Positions 1-8,508 of a stretch of 64,000 nt of DNA are shown here, piece after piece. Within the stretch, counting starts at the first letter, position 1; each line of letters begins with the position of its first letter. The notes under the pieces were generated by a model. That model did no database searches. It was not told where the DNA came from and was given only the letters and a program-made list of their open reading frames with translations. The position numbers and the translations under genes were made by a program. This DNA is from Halanaeroarchaeum sp. HSR-CO (GTDB taxonomy: Archaea > Halobacteriota > Halobacteria > Halobacteriales > Halobacteriaceae), in contig NZ_CP087724.1 in assembly GCF_024972755.1 (NCBI RefSeq), positions 1,302,001 through 1,366,000 of the forward strand, written 5' to 3'.

Positions 1-1178
1 ACGATCTGCTGGATGGCGGTCTCGGCGCCGACCTTCGTGGCCTGGACGGTCAGCATACCGTTTTCGTTGATGGTGGACCCGACCACCTCGTCGCCCTCGG
101 ATTTCTCGACGGGGACCGACTCGCCGGTCACCATCGATTCGTCCACGGCGCTCTGACCGTCGATGACCTCGCCGTCCGTGGGAATCTTCTCGCCGGGTCT
201 GACCTTCAGAATGTCGCCGACCTGGACCTCCTCCAGGGGGACTTCGCGTTCCGTTCCGTCCGGGCCGATGACGGTCGCCGTCTCGGCTTCCATCTCCAGG
301 AGTTGCTGGATGGCCTCGCCGGCCTGGCCCTTCGAGCGGGCTTCGAGGAAATTACCGAGGGTGATGAACACCAGGATGAGGGCTGCGGTATCGAAGTAGA
401 GCCCGCCCGCGATGAGCCCGGCCAGTACGGCCACGCTGTAGGTGTACGCAGTCGTGGACCCGAGCGCGATGAGCACGTCCATGTTGGCGGTCCGGTTGTG
501 GACGAGTGCGTTCCAGGAGTTGCGGTAGAACTCGCGGCCGAGGACCACCTGGACGGGGGTCGCGAAGAGGAACGCGAACCATCCGACGCCAACCGGTCCG
601 ATGGCATCCGGCAACAGCGATGGGAAAAACAGATGCTCGACCATCAGCCCGAGGAGCGGAAGCGATAGTGCGGCCCCGAAGAGCACCAGTCGTCGCTGTT
701 TCGCTATCTCCTCGTTCCGGGCGGCCTGTCGTCTATCCGAATCGCTCTGTTCGTCGCCCTCAGTCTCTCGGACGGGGGAGTAGCCCGCCGCCTCGACGGC
801 GTCGTAGAGGTCTTCGAGTGCGACGTCGGCCGGATTGTACGTCACGGCGGCCTCGTCGGTCGCGTAGTTCACACTCGCCGTGATGACCCCCGCCGTATCG
901 TGGAGGCGGTCGGCGATGGTCTCCGCACAGTTCGCACAGGACATATCGGAGACGCCGATGGAGACCGTCTCAGTGGCGGCGCTGTAGCCGGCCTGCTCGA
1001 TGGCATCGAAGATCGTTTCGAGGCGCACTTCCTCGGGGTCGTACTCTACCGAGCCCTCGTCGGTCGCGAAGTTGGCCGTCGCCTCGTCGACGCCCTCGAG
1101 GTCACCGACGGCGTCCTCGATGGCGGCCGAGCAGTTCGCACAGCTCATACCGGTTATCTCCAGGCGGGCGTGGCGCAT
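1..1178 (-). CDS. copA: Copper-translocating P-type ATPase, N-terminal part (runs off left edge)
   Basis: The ATG is at 1178 and the frame is open to base 1, so about 392 N-terminal residues are visible. Two heavy-metal-associated domains come first, each with the metal site MSCANC (cysteines near residues 13/16 and 81/84). Hydrophobic membrane segments follow, then the actuator domain with the phosphatase motif VTGES. The CPC membrane motif and the DKTGT phosphorylation loop lie beyond the window. Two MxCxxC domains point to monovalent copper (or silver) export across the cytoplasmic membrane, driven by ATP. An Lrp/TRASH regulator lies 106 bp upstream on the same strand, the usual partner of haloarchaeal copper ATPases. 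The family is secure; copper specificity is inferred from the CxxC domains and the neighbour. Confidence 0.93.
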   Translation of the reverse strand, partial: MRHARLEITGMSCANCSAAIEDAVGDLEGVDEATANFATDEGSVEYDPEEVRLETIFDAIEQAGYSAATETVSIGVSDMSCANCAETIADRLHDTAGVITASVNYATDEAAVTYNPADVALEDLYDAVEAAGYSPVRETEGDEQSDSDRRQAARNEEIAKQRRLVLFGAALSLPLLGLMVEHLFFPSLLPDAIGPVGVGWFAFLFATPVQVVLGREFYRNSWNALVHNRTANMDVLIALGSTTAYTYSVAVLAGLIAGGLYFDTAALILVFITLGNFLEARSKGQAGEAIQQLLEMEAETATVIGPDGTEREVPLEEVQVGDILKVRPGEKIPTDGEVIDGQSAVDESMVTGESVPVEKSEGDEVVGSTINENGMLTVQATKVGAETAIQQI

Positions 1179-1284
1179 CGAATTCACTATCTGTAGAAAG
1201 GCTCTCCAGGTTGATGCCGATTGCCCCTAACGAACCAAAGTGAGCTGGGCCTTCAACCGAAGGATCTGAAATGAACGGACGGTT

Positions 1285-1872
1285 TCAGACATCGCTCGCG
1301 AGGTTTTCGTATGCTTCACGGTACCGTGCTTCACAGGACCCACAGCAGAACTGTTTCACCTCGCCGCCGATCCGTGCGGTCACACCCTCGGCGGTCACCG
1401 TGTTCCCGCACTCGTCGCAGGTGAGAGCGAACTCCGTCGCGCCGACTGCAGGGGTCCACTCCGAACTGCTGAGGAGATCGACCGCCATCTCCTCGACGTG
1501 TTCGGGTTCGACGATCGACAGTAGCCACTGTCTGACGTCCGCCGGTGCGTTCGCCTGCACGACCAGCCGGGAGTCGACGGTCACGAAGCAGTGTTCGACG
1601 GCCTCCGCCTCGCGAATGGACGCTCGAACGGTGTCGAGTTTCGCCGGGTCGACCTCGAGGGTGACGAGCACTGGCGTCCCCTCTCTGAGCTGCTCCCTGT
1701 CGAGCGCGACGGTGAACCGCCGAATGACGCCCTGATCGCGGAGCCGCTGGACCCGATCGGAGACGGCCGGTGGCGAGAGTCCGACCTCGTCTGCGATCTC
1801 TCGATAGGGCCGCCGCCCATCCTCGACCAGCAACCCGAGGATCTCGATGTCGATGTCGTCGAGGTCGCGCAT
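1285..1872 (-). CDS. Lrp/AsnC-family regulator with C-terminal TRASH metal-sensing domain
   Basis: 195 residues. An AsnC-type winged helix occupies about residues 5-60 (helix-turn-helix REIADEVGLSPPAVSDRVQR). A central RAM-like alpha/beta region follows, then a C-terminal TRASH domain with cysteines at 152, 155, 176, 177 and 180. TRASH domains bind soft metals, and in haloarchaea such Lrp-TRASH proteins control copper ATPase genes. The gene sits directly upstream of and co-oriented with copA, so it probably controls copA, perhaps as a two-gene unit, in response to cytoplasmic copper. The ATG at 1872 begins MRDLDDIDIEIL, the normal start of an AsnC helix. The role is inferred from domains and context. 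Confidence 0.9.
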   Translation of the reverse strand: MRDLDDIDIEILGLLVEDGRRPYREIADEVGLSPPAVSDRVQRLRDQGVIRRFTVALDREQLREGTPVLVTLEVDPAKLDTVRASIREAEAVEHCFVTVDSRLVVQANAPADVRQWLLSIVEPEHVEEMAVDLLSSSEWTPAVGATEFALTCDECGNTVTAEGVTARIGGEVKQFCCGSCEARYREAYENLASDV

Positions 1873-2012
1873 GTGAGTCGATTATCCTCCTGACAGATAC
1901 GTCTGACGAGCGGTCGGCTGCACCGACGCCCATCACAGCAGCGGAGTGGTCCGAGCGGATGCGGGCTGGCCGAATCGGTCGGAGCCATCCAGCATATACT
2001 TATGCAGTGTCG

Positions 2013-2019
2013 TTTAATA
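2013..2019 (+). promoter_or_regulatory. TATA-like box upstream of the RecA-fold ATPase
   Basis: TTTAATA is centred 35 bp before the ATG at 2051. That would place transcription start about 8 nt before the start codon, a short leader. Confidence 0.4.
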
Positions 2020-2050
2020 GGTCCATACGAACGGTTAGGCGGGGCCCGAT

Positions 2051-2728
2051 ATGTCGGCGAACTCCGAACGAATGATGTACGACCTCGATTCGATCCTCCC
2101 CCCGGCGCTGGTCAGCGAAGTCGCTCCCGGGACCAACCTCCTGGTCAGTGGTCCCTCGATGTCCGGGAAGCGACAGCTGATGCTGCGGATGATGGCCCAC
2201 GGCGCGTCACTGGGTGAGGGTGGTGTCGTGGTCACGACGAAGGACCCGGCGACTGACATCGTCGAAGATTACCGGGCACTCCGGGACGGCGACGACGAGT
2301 TTCTCCGGTTGATCGATTGTGTGAGCTCCCAGAGCGGGAGCGAAATCGGGAACGCGATGGTGCAGTCGGTCTCCTCTCCCGGGGACCTCACCGGTATCGG
2401 CATCGAGTTCTCGGAGATCGCAAAGGAAGCCGGCGGGAACGGTGTCGAACGGCTGCGTATCGGGTTCGACTCGATTACACCCCTGTTGATGTACGTCGAC
2501 CTCCAGCGGCTCTTCCGCTTCCTGCACGTGTTCACGAGCCAGATCCAGTCCAACGACTGGCTGGGCCTGTTCGCCATCGACCCGAGTTCTCACGAAGAAC
2601 AGACGGTCAGTACGATCAGTCAGCTCTTCGACGGCGTCGTCGACATCCGCGTTCCGGATGACGGTGGTCGTGAAGCTCGGGTACGAGGGGTCACCCCGTC
2701 GCCGACCGAGTGGGTCGCACTCGATTGA
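2051..2728 (+). CDS. RecA-superfamily (RAD55/KaiC-like, HTR-like) ATPase
   Basis: 225 residues with a single RecA-fold domain. The Walker A motif is SGPSMSGKRQL near residue 34, and a hydrophobic strand ending in a Walker-B-like aspartate region (RLRIGFDSITPLL) lies near 137. This is the short single-domain RAD55/HTR-like type found in several copies in haloarchaea. Members are thought to be signalling or regulatory ATPases rather than recombinases, and no substrate is known. No helicase or DNA-binding domain is fused. The last codons fall inside an imperfect 30-bp tandem repeat (2719-2778). It may be cotranscribed with the small DMT gene at 2813. Family confident, function unknown. Confidence 0.8.
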   Translation: MSANSERMMYDLDSILPPALVSEVAPGTNLLVSGPSMSGKRQLMLRMMAHGASLGEGGVVVTTKDPATDIVEDYRALRDGDDEFLRLIDCVSSQSGSEIGNAMVQSVSSPGDLTGIGIEFSEIAKEAGGNGVERLRIGFDSITPLLMYVDLQRLFRFLHVFTSQIQSNDWLGLFAIDPSSHEEQTVSTISQLFDGVVDIRVPDDGGREARVRGVTPSPTEWVALD

Positions 2729-2778
2729 ACGGGTTGGCTCCGGTTCGTGTTCGATCGACCGCTCTGGCTCCGGTTCGT
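2719..2778 (+). repeat. Imperfect 30-bp tandem direct repeat, two units
   Basis: Units 2719-2748 and 2749-2778 share an identical final block TGGCTCCGGTTCGT (2735-2748 and 2765-2778) and most of the preceding bases. The repeat begins in the last codons of the ATPase gene and ends 34 bp before the next start codon. Confidence 0.7.
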
Positions 2779-2812
2779 AACTGATTACCGCGAGCGGTCG
2801 ACACACCGTCCT

Positions 2813-3229
2813 ATGGCATATCTGCGCTGGTCCTTGCTCGCCCTTATCGCGTACAGTCTCGTGGCGCCGTTGATGAAGGTCGCTACCGAGGAGATTCCGA
2901 CGAACGTGGCGGTGATGGTCTCCAATACGATGCTGGTGGTCGCGGCGGCTGCACTGGTCCTGGTGACGAACGATTCCACGATCGAGTATCTGAGCCACCC
3001 CCGTGCCCCCTATCTCTACGCTGCCGGCATCGCGCTCGCTGTTGGCATCCTCGCCTACTACAAGGCGCTCTCCCTCGGTCCGGTGAGCGTCGTCACGCCG
3101 ATATTCGGGATGTTCCTCGTGCTCAGCTCACTCGTTGGCTTCGTCGTTCTGGGCGAGTCGGTCACCGCCCGGAAGGGACTCGGCATCGTCTTCGCGGTCA
3201 TCGCAGTCTATCTGACGGCCGGCTACTGA
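2813..3229 (+). CDS. Small EamA/DMT-family membrane protein
   Basis: 138 residues from the ATG at 2813 (MAYLRWSLLALIAYS). The in-frame start upstream at 2747 would put the tandem repeat inside the protein and gives no extra hydrophobic segment. Four to five membrane helices are visible. The C-terminal half (GPVSVVTPIFGMFLVLSSLVG, then a helix ending AVYLTAGY) matches the second half of one EamA domain. At this length it resembles half-size DMT permeases that work as dimers. The substrate is unknown. It follows the ATPase gene by 84 bp. Confidence 0.8.
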   Translation: MAYLRWSLLALIAYSLVAPLMKVATEEIPTNVAVMVSNTMLVVAAAALVLVTNDSTIEYLSHPRAPYLYAAGIALAVGILAYYKALSLGPVSVVTPIFGMFLVLSSLVGFVVLGESVTARKGLGIVFAVIAVYLTAGY

Positions 3230-3252
3230 GCGGGCGCTGGCGGATCGACTCT

Positions 3253-4227
3253 TCAGTCGTGGCCGGAGACGCGGACCGGTTCGTACGGCTCTTCGAGGTA
3301 TTCGATCTGACTCGATGAGAGGTCGATATCGAGGGCCTCGACGGCCTGCTCGAGGTGTTCGATACTCGTCGTCCCCACGATGGGTGCGTCGACCCAGTCT
3401 TTGTGGAACAACCAGGCGAGCGCTATCTGGGCCATCGTGACGTCCTTCTCCGCGGCGAGTTCCTGCACACGTTCGTTTATTTCCGGACCGCCGCCCTCGC
3501 GGTAGGGGTGCTCGTAGAGATGCTCTTCGGCTTCGCCACGATCCGTCGCGTCTACGTCTTCGTGTGGCCGGGTGAGATACCCCCTGGCGAGGGGTGACCA
3601 GGGAATGACCCCGACGTTCCGTTCCTGAGTATACGGGAGCATCTCCCGTTCTTCCTCGCGGTAGACGAGGTTGTAGTGGTTCTGCATCGTCTGGAACCGG
3701 GGCCGGTCGAGCCGATCCGACGCCGCAAGCGACCCCGCGAACTGGTAGGTCCACATCGAACTCGCGCCGATGTAGCGCACCTTTCCGCGGTCGACGGCGT
3801 CGCCGAGCGCCCGGAGCGTCGTCTCGATCGGCGTATCCTCGTCCCACCGATGGATCTGGTAGAGGTCGATGGTGTCCATCCCGAGTCGTTCCAGGCTGTT
3901 CTCGAGTTCCTGCTCGATGGCTTTCCGGGAGAGACCGCCGGAGTGGGGATTCTCGTCGTCCATCTGGAAGTAGCTCTTCGTCGCTACCACGCTCTCCTCG
4001 CGGTGGCCTTCGAGTGCCTTCCCGAGGATCCGCTCCGATTCGCCACGGGAGTACATATTGGCGGTGTCGAAGAAGTTCACGCCGAGGTCGATGGCGCGCT
4101 CGATGAGTGGGAGCGCCTCATCCTCCTCGAGGACCCACGGCCGCCAGTCGCTAGACCCGAAACTCATACAGCCGAGTGCGATCTTGCTGACGGTCATCCC
4201 GGTGTCGCCGAGGGTGGTGTACTCCAT
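3253..4227 (-). CDS. Aldo/keto reductase
   Basis: 324 residues from the ATG at 4227 (MEYTTLGDTGMTVSKIALG), the classic AKR beginning. An upstream TTG at 4254 is in frame but unlikely. The catalytic tetrad is visible: D54 and Y59 (FFDTANMYS), K84 (VVATKSY) and H126 (YQIHRWD). It should be a soluble NAD(P)H-dependent (beta/alpha)8-barrel reductase acting on an aldehyde or ketone. The sequence resembles the YajO/Tas-like AKR group. The substrate cannot be told from sequence. It converges with the DMT gene, 23 bp apart. Confidence 0.9.
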   Translation of the reverse strand: MEYTTLGDTGMTVSKIALGCMSFGSSDWRPWVLEEDEALPLIERAIDLGVNFFDTANMYSRGESERILGKALEGHREESVVATKSYFQMDDENPHSGGLSRKAIEQELENSLERLGMDTIDLYQIHRWDEDTPIETTLRALGDAVDRGKVRYIGASSMWTYQFAGSLAASDRLDRPRFQTMQNHYNLVYREEEREMLPYTQERNVGVIPWSPLARGYLTRPHEDVDATDRGEAEEHLYEHPYREGGGPEINERVQELAAEKDVTMAQIALAWLFHKDWVDAPIVGTTSIEHLEQAVEALDIDLSSSQIEYLEEPYEPVRVSGHD

Positions 4228-4271
4228 GGACCCGACCACATCATCGGCCTCCAAAAACCTTCGTGAGCCGA

Positions 4272-5321
4272 TTACTCGAGAGACACTGTCCGGTCGAGCA
4301 CCGTTCTGAGCCCCCAGTAGGCGCCGACGGCGACGACGAACGAGGCGATTACCGTCGCGTCTGTGATGGGCGTAGCCGTTCCCACGGCGAGTTTCGCGAT
4401 GGCGGCCGGCGGTCCCTCCGGGGCGAACAGGGCGAGGCCGAACAGCGCCAACGCGGTAAGCGAGTAGAGTAGCTGTGCCTCCGCTCGTCGACGGATGAGC
4501 AGGGCCAGCCCCGCACCCAGCGTGACGAGTATGGTCGTGGTAGCGAGGACCAAGAGCAGTATCGCGCCCGGACGAGCGATGGACGTTCCGTCGAACGCCA
4601 ACAGTCCCAACCAGAGTGCCGCCTGTGCCGGTGCGATCGCCACCATCGCGAGTGCCTTTCCATCGACGATCTGTGCCGGAGTGACCGGTGCTACACGCAG
4701 GAGTTCGAGCGTCCCGCGTTCGATCTCTTCGGCGAGCGAGTCGGCAGTGATGCTGCCACTGATGAACGCCGGGAGGAACGCGAGGACGGGGATCAAGACG
4801 GTGTACGTGAACTCGAAGTATGGGTTCGACTGTGGCGGTTCCGGAACGGCGAGTGGCTGCCTCGTGAGTCGGTGAGACATCGCGATCCGCTTTTGGCGTT
4901 CGAACTCCCCGAGTGCGTCCTTCATCTCGACGACGACCAGGGTCGTCTCGAAGTCGCCCTCCGGTGCCACGGCGTCGACGTGGATCCTCCCCCGTTCGAT
5001 GTACTCGGCGTGCAGGACGCCATCGACCCGGCCATTAGAGAGGGCGATCACGGCCGACTCCCTGGATTCGAACTCCATCGCGTCTCTGGACTCGCCCGAA
5101 TCCACGGCAGCCAGGAGGTCGTCGCTCGCGTTCCCGCTGACGGCCATGTCCACCTCGTACCCGCCCTCGGTCGCGCCCGGATCGGTCAGGGAGACGAGAC
5201 CGACCACCATGAACGAGGAGAACGCTGCCACGAACAGCTGGATGGCGATGGCGAGCAGGATGGTCTTCTCCGACCTGAGTGACCCGATGGTCCGCCGCGC
5301 GATGCGAAGACGTCTACGCAA
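4272..5321 (-). CDS. ABC-2 type transporter permease (second permease of the exporter)
   Basis: 349 residues. One N-terminal helix (about 20-40) is followed by an extracytoplasmic domain of about 120 residues, then five to six C-terminal helices. This is the ABC2_membrane_3/NatB layout. The start at 5321 overlaps the end of the larger permease gene by 8 nt, which suggests translational coupling. With the ATPase (7191-8063) and the permease-PrsW protein it should form one exporter. The substrate is unknown; NatAB homologues export Na+, but related systems move drugs or lipids. Confidence 0.85.
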   Translation of the reverse strand: MRRRLRIARRTIGSLRSEKTILLAIAIQLFVAAFSSFMVVGLVSLTDPGATEGGYEVDMAVSGNASDDLLAAVDSGESRDAMEFESRESAVIALSNGRVDGVLHAEYIERGRIHVDAVAPEGDFETTLVVVEMKDALGEFERQKRIAMSHRLTRQPLAVPEPPQSNPYFEFTYTVLIPVLAFLPAFISGSITADSLAEEIERGTLELLRVAPVTPAQIVDGKALAMVAIAPAQAALWLGLLAFDGTSIARPGAILLLVLATTTILVTLGAGLALLIRRRAEAQLLYSLTALALFGLALFAPEGPPAAIAKLAVGTATPITDATVIASFVVAVGAYWGLRTVLDRTVSLE

Positions 5322-7194
5322 GGACGCTCACCACCGCGAGGTTGTATCCCAGGTGGACGAGGATGGCGACGCTCAGGCCGAGAAGGTAGGCCAGCCGCGA
5401 ACGTGCCGCGCCGACTGCGGAGATAGTCGCCGTCGTGACGTGCAAGAAAAGCGGCGCGACGAGGAGCAGGCCAGGGGAAAAACCGCCGATAGCCGGGCCG
5501 AAGGCGACCTGACCGACGTCGAGTTGCGGGAGGCCCACGAGCTGGGTGATCGCCATCAGTTTCTCGGCGAGGAAGAAGCCGATGCCTGAGACCGTGCCGA
5601 GGACGACTGCCGTGCGACTACCTCTCGGGAATCGGCCGCGCTCGAACCCGGCGTAGACGTGCAGACTCTTGGCGACCTCCTCGATGACGGCGATGGCAGC
5701 GAGGAGCACCGGGATGGACGTCGCCGCGGGAAGCACGAAGAGGGCGGACACGACGAACAACTCCGCGACGAAGACGAACGGCACGAACAGCGCCGTCCAG
5801 AGTCCGACCGTCCACCGCGCACCGAGTGGCGCGGCGAGCGCGTCCAGCGTTCTTGCCGGTAACGGTCGCCGGGTGAACATGTGTTCTTCTCGCACCATCC
5901 CCGTTCCGAGGACGAACAGGACCACGGCGGCGAGAGTCACCGGGACGGTGGAGAGGACGAACGCTCCCGGCGAGAACGGCGCCGATTGCAGGTCGCTCAC
6001 CACCACCGATAGCGGGGAGATGGCGGCGATGGGATGCACCTGCGTGAACACGGCTGGCACGAACGCGTATCCCGTCACCACCACGGAGATGGTGACCGTC
6101 ACGAAGGTGAGTTCCTTGTAGGAGCGGGAGAGCAAGCCCGCTACGAAACTGGCACCGAGGAAGAGAGCGGCGAGCGGGACGATGGCAGCCACGCTGCGGA
6201 TTCCGGCACCGATACCGAACGCGATGACGGCGGTGATCACGACGGAACCGACGAGATACGGGAGCGTCTTCCCCAGGACGATGTCGGCCCGCGAGGCAGG
6301 CGAGACCAGCAGTGGCTCTGCTCGACGGTTGATTCGCTCCGCGAAGATGGAGCTGCCGTACGCCTGTATGACAACGTTGAACGGCAAGAGGAAGACGAAG
6401 GCCAGGAGTAGCGACCGAAGCGGAAACGGCGGTGAGATCGATGATGGGGTGCCCGTTTGCGTCGTGCCGAGGATTCCATCGAGCGGCCCGCTATCGCTTC
6501 GAACGCCGTCGGCGCCTCCGGCCTGGATTCCGTCACTGGTGCGTTCGGCCTCCGTACCGCGGTCATCGTCGTTCGCATCCGACGTGTCTTCGTCGGCCGT
6601 CGGTGATGGGTCTTCGTCAGCAGAACCAGCCACGTCCTCGGACTGATCGGACTGCTGGGTGGCGGTGGCATCGCCGCCGTCAGCATCGTCCGCACCACCG
6701 TCGTCGACCGAACCGCTACCGGCTGCATCGAGTAGCGAGGTTGCAGCCCCGTCTCGTGACGTATAACTGAGACTCACCACGACCGGAAACGCGGCCGCCT
6801 CGTCCGACTCACTCCGCATCGCTCGGTCGTTGTAGCTGATCACGGCCTCACGAAAAGCCGCTCCGGCGGCTTGACCTGACGCCGAATCCCGTACCTTGAC
6901 CATCTTCCCGTCGATCAGGACCTCGATGTCGCCGCTGTGGAGGTCATCGTCGGACCCCGATACGACGCGCAATTCGGACGACGCCCGAACTGGTTCGTAG
7001 TACGGGTTCGAGGGCTCGACTCCGACCCGATAGAGGTCCTCGCCCGGAGATGGGCTCGATGCGACGAGCATGGGTGCCATCCCACCCAGGGACACCAGGA
7101 CGACGAGGATGGCAACTGCGGCACGTCTGTCGGTGCCACCGACGGATTTCGCGATCTCCCACCGCGCGATCCGGAAGATTCGACGCGGCGTCAT
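5314..7194 (-). CDS. ABC-2 permease fused to a PrsW-like intramembrane peptidase domain
   Basis: 626 residues. One helix (about 25-45) leads into an extracellular domain that ends in a highly acidic Asp/Ser/Thr/Gly-rich stretch (about 155-245). Six ABC-2 helices follow (about 258-450), then a second membrane domain (about 465-626). That domain carries all four PrsW/CPBP-superfamily signatures: EEVAK (E505, E506, K509), FFLAE (E544), a conserved His (H585) and HLGYN (H614, N618). PrsW proteins are intramembrane proteases. Fusions of ABC-2 permeases to CPBP proteases are known in bacterial NatB-like proteins; here the protease part looks PrsW-like. ATGA overlap (7191-7194) with the ATPase gene and an 8-nt overlap with the next permease make this a tight operon. 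Protease activity is inferred from motifs. Confidence 0.82.
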   Translation of the reverse strand: MTPRRIFRIARWEIAKSVGGTDRRAAVAILVVLVSLGGMAPMLVASSPSPGEDLYRVGVEPSNPYYEPVRASSELRVVSGSDDDLHSGDIEVLIDGKMVKVRDSASGQAAGAAFREAVISYNDRAMRSESDEAAAFPVVVSLSYTSRDGAATSLLDAAGSGSVDDGGADDADGGDATATQQSDQSEDVAGSADEDPSPTADEDTSDANDDDRGTEAERTSDGIQAGGADGVRSDSGPLDGILGTTQTGTPSSISPPFPLRSLLLAFVFLLPFNVVIQAYGSSIFAERINRRAEPLLVSPASRADIVLGKTLPYLVGSVVITAVIAFGIGAGIRSVAAIVPLAALFLGASFVAGLLSRSYKELTFVTVTISVVVTGYAFVPAVFTQVHPIAAISPLSVVVSDLQSAPFSPGAFVLSTVPVTLAAVVLFVLGTGMVREEHMFTRRPLPARTLDALAAPLGARWTVGLWTALFVPFVFVAELFVVSALFVLPAATSIPVLLAAIAVIEEVAKSLHVYAGFERGRFPRGSRTAVVLGTVSGIGFFLAEKLMAITQLVGLPQLDVGQVAFGPAIGGFSPGLLLVAPLFLHVTTATISAVGAARSRLAYLLGLSVAILVHLGYNLAVVSVLA

Positions 7195-8063
7195 CGTGGA
7201 CCGTGTCCGGTGACCTCCAGGAAGAGGTCCTCGAGTGTCGATTCATCCGTTCGGATGTCGGTTACCTCTCCACCGGCGGCGTTCGCTCGCTTGCGGACGG
7301 TCTCCACGGCGTCCATCGATTCGACCCGCGATTGCCAGCGGTCGCCCACCGCCTCCGCCCCGTCCAGGGGGACGTCGGTGAAGACGCGGTACTCGATGGT
7401 TCCGTGCCGGTCTCGAATCTCCGCGAGCGTTCCACCAGCCGCAATCCGGCCGTCCCGCATGATCGCCACGCGGTCACAGACGCTCTCGACGTGATAGAGG
7501 TCGTGCGCACTGAACACGACGGTCTTCCCCTCGCCGGCGAGTTCCCTGGTGAACTCGACGACCGTGTGTGTCGTCGCGGGGTCGAGCCCACTCGCTGGTT
7601 CGTCGTAGACGAGGACGTCCGGGTCGTTGACCAGTGAACGGGCAATGGCGACCTTGCGTTTCATCCCTTTCGAGAAGTCCCCGACCGGGCGGTCGCGGGC
7701 CTCGAGGTCGAGTCTGTCCAGCGCTCGTTCGATCCGTTCTGCGGCGATCGACCGGGGGACGTCGTAGAGGTCGGCGAAGAAGTGCAGATACCCGAGTGGC
7801 GTCATCTCCTCGTAGAGCGGGGATTCCTCGGGGAGATAGCCCAGCGTCTCCCGCATGGCGGGGTCGGCTGCGTCGAAACCATTGACCGTGACGGTCCCCG
7901 CCGTCGGCTCGACGAGACCGGCGATCGTCTTCAGGGTCGAGGTCTTCCCTGCTCCGTTCGGTCCCACGAGGCCGAACACCTCACCAGTGTCCACGGCGAA
8001 ATCGATGCCATCCACGGCCTGGACGTCGCCGTACCGTTTCTCCAACCCCTCGACCGTAATCAT
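7191..8063 (-). CDS. ABC transporter ATP-binding protein
   Basis: 290 residues from the ATG at 8063 (MITVEGLEKRYGDVQAVDGI). A longer in-frame reading from 8294 adds sequence unlike any ABC protein and is rejected. Walker A is GPNGAGKTS (about residue 35), the signature is FSKGMKRK, Walker B is VLVYDEPASGLD, and the H-loop is FSAHDLYHVE. The FSKGMKRK signature and the C-terminal extension after about 220 are typical of ABC-2 exporter ATPases such as CcmA/NatA. It is the first gene of the operon and powers the two permeases that follow. Confidence 0.93.
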   Translation of the reverse strand: MITVEGLEKRYGDVQAVDGIDFAVDTGEVFGLVGPNGAGKTSTLKTIAGLVEPTAGTVTVNGFDAADPAMRETLGYLPEESPLYEEMTPLGYLHFFADLYDVPRSIAAERIERALDRLDLEARDRPVGDFSKGMKRKVAIARSLVNDPDVLVYDEPASGLDPATTHTVVEFTRELAGEGKTVVFSAHDLYHVESVCDRVAIMRDGRIAAGGTLAEIRDRHGTIEYRVFTDVPLDGAEAVGDRWQSRVESMDAVETVRKRANAAGGEVTDIRTDESTLEDLFLEVTGHGPR

Positions 8064-8508
8064 CGTCGAACCATCTCGGGGCGACGCTATTGATACTTTG
8101 GCTATCGGCCAGCCCAGTACTGGAAGACCGTTCCTGCGCACCATCGAATCATCCTTCTCGCAGGATCTGGTGGAGAGAAGCGACATACGGTCGTCGGATA
8201 GCTGTGGTACCGTCCGGTCCGTCGTAGCGGTCGTGCATCCGCTCGGGCTGACTGTACTGATCGAATTCGACAGCTCCGGTTCTCGATGTGCCACTTGCTA
8301 TCGAGGATCACTTGCAGAGGGTGCAGACCGGGACTGATCTCCGCTATCGGGACACGTTTCGCGGTTCGACCTGTCGGGGAGCGGTGGGAGACGGGGGAGG
8401 AATCTGGCCCAGGAGCGCAAATCGCCACCGGCTAGTTGGACAACGGATTCGGAACACTCACCGCTGAAATATACCACTTCGCGGACGTCCTCGTGTCTGT
8501 GATCCGGT
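8064..8508. other. Intergenic region, 445 bp, no gene recognised
   Basis: This lies between the ABC operon start and the histidine-kinase stop. Open frames here lack a family signature and look like chance ORFs of GC-rich DNA. The right part is the kinase 3' flank and the left part must hold the ABC operon promoter. A weak AT-rich stretch at about 8088-8098 (TATTGATACTTT on the plus strand) lies 25-35 bp before the ATPase ATG. No strong repeat or hairpin was found. Confidence 0.5.

Noticed and set aside
2747-2812. Upstream in-frame start for the small DMT protein
   Set aside because: It would translate part of the 30-bp repeat and adds no membrane helix. The ATG at 2813 opens straight into the first helix.
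8064-8294. Long N-terminal extension of the ABC ATPase
   Set aside because: The added residues have no similarity to ABC proteins. The ATG at 8063 gives the usual start, 30-odd residues before Walker A.
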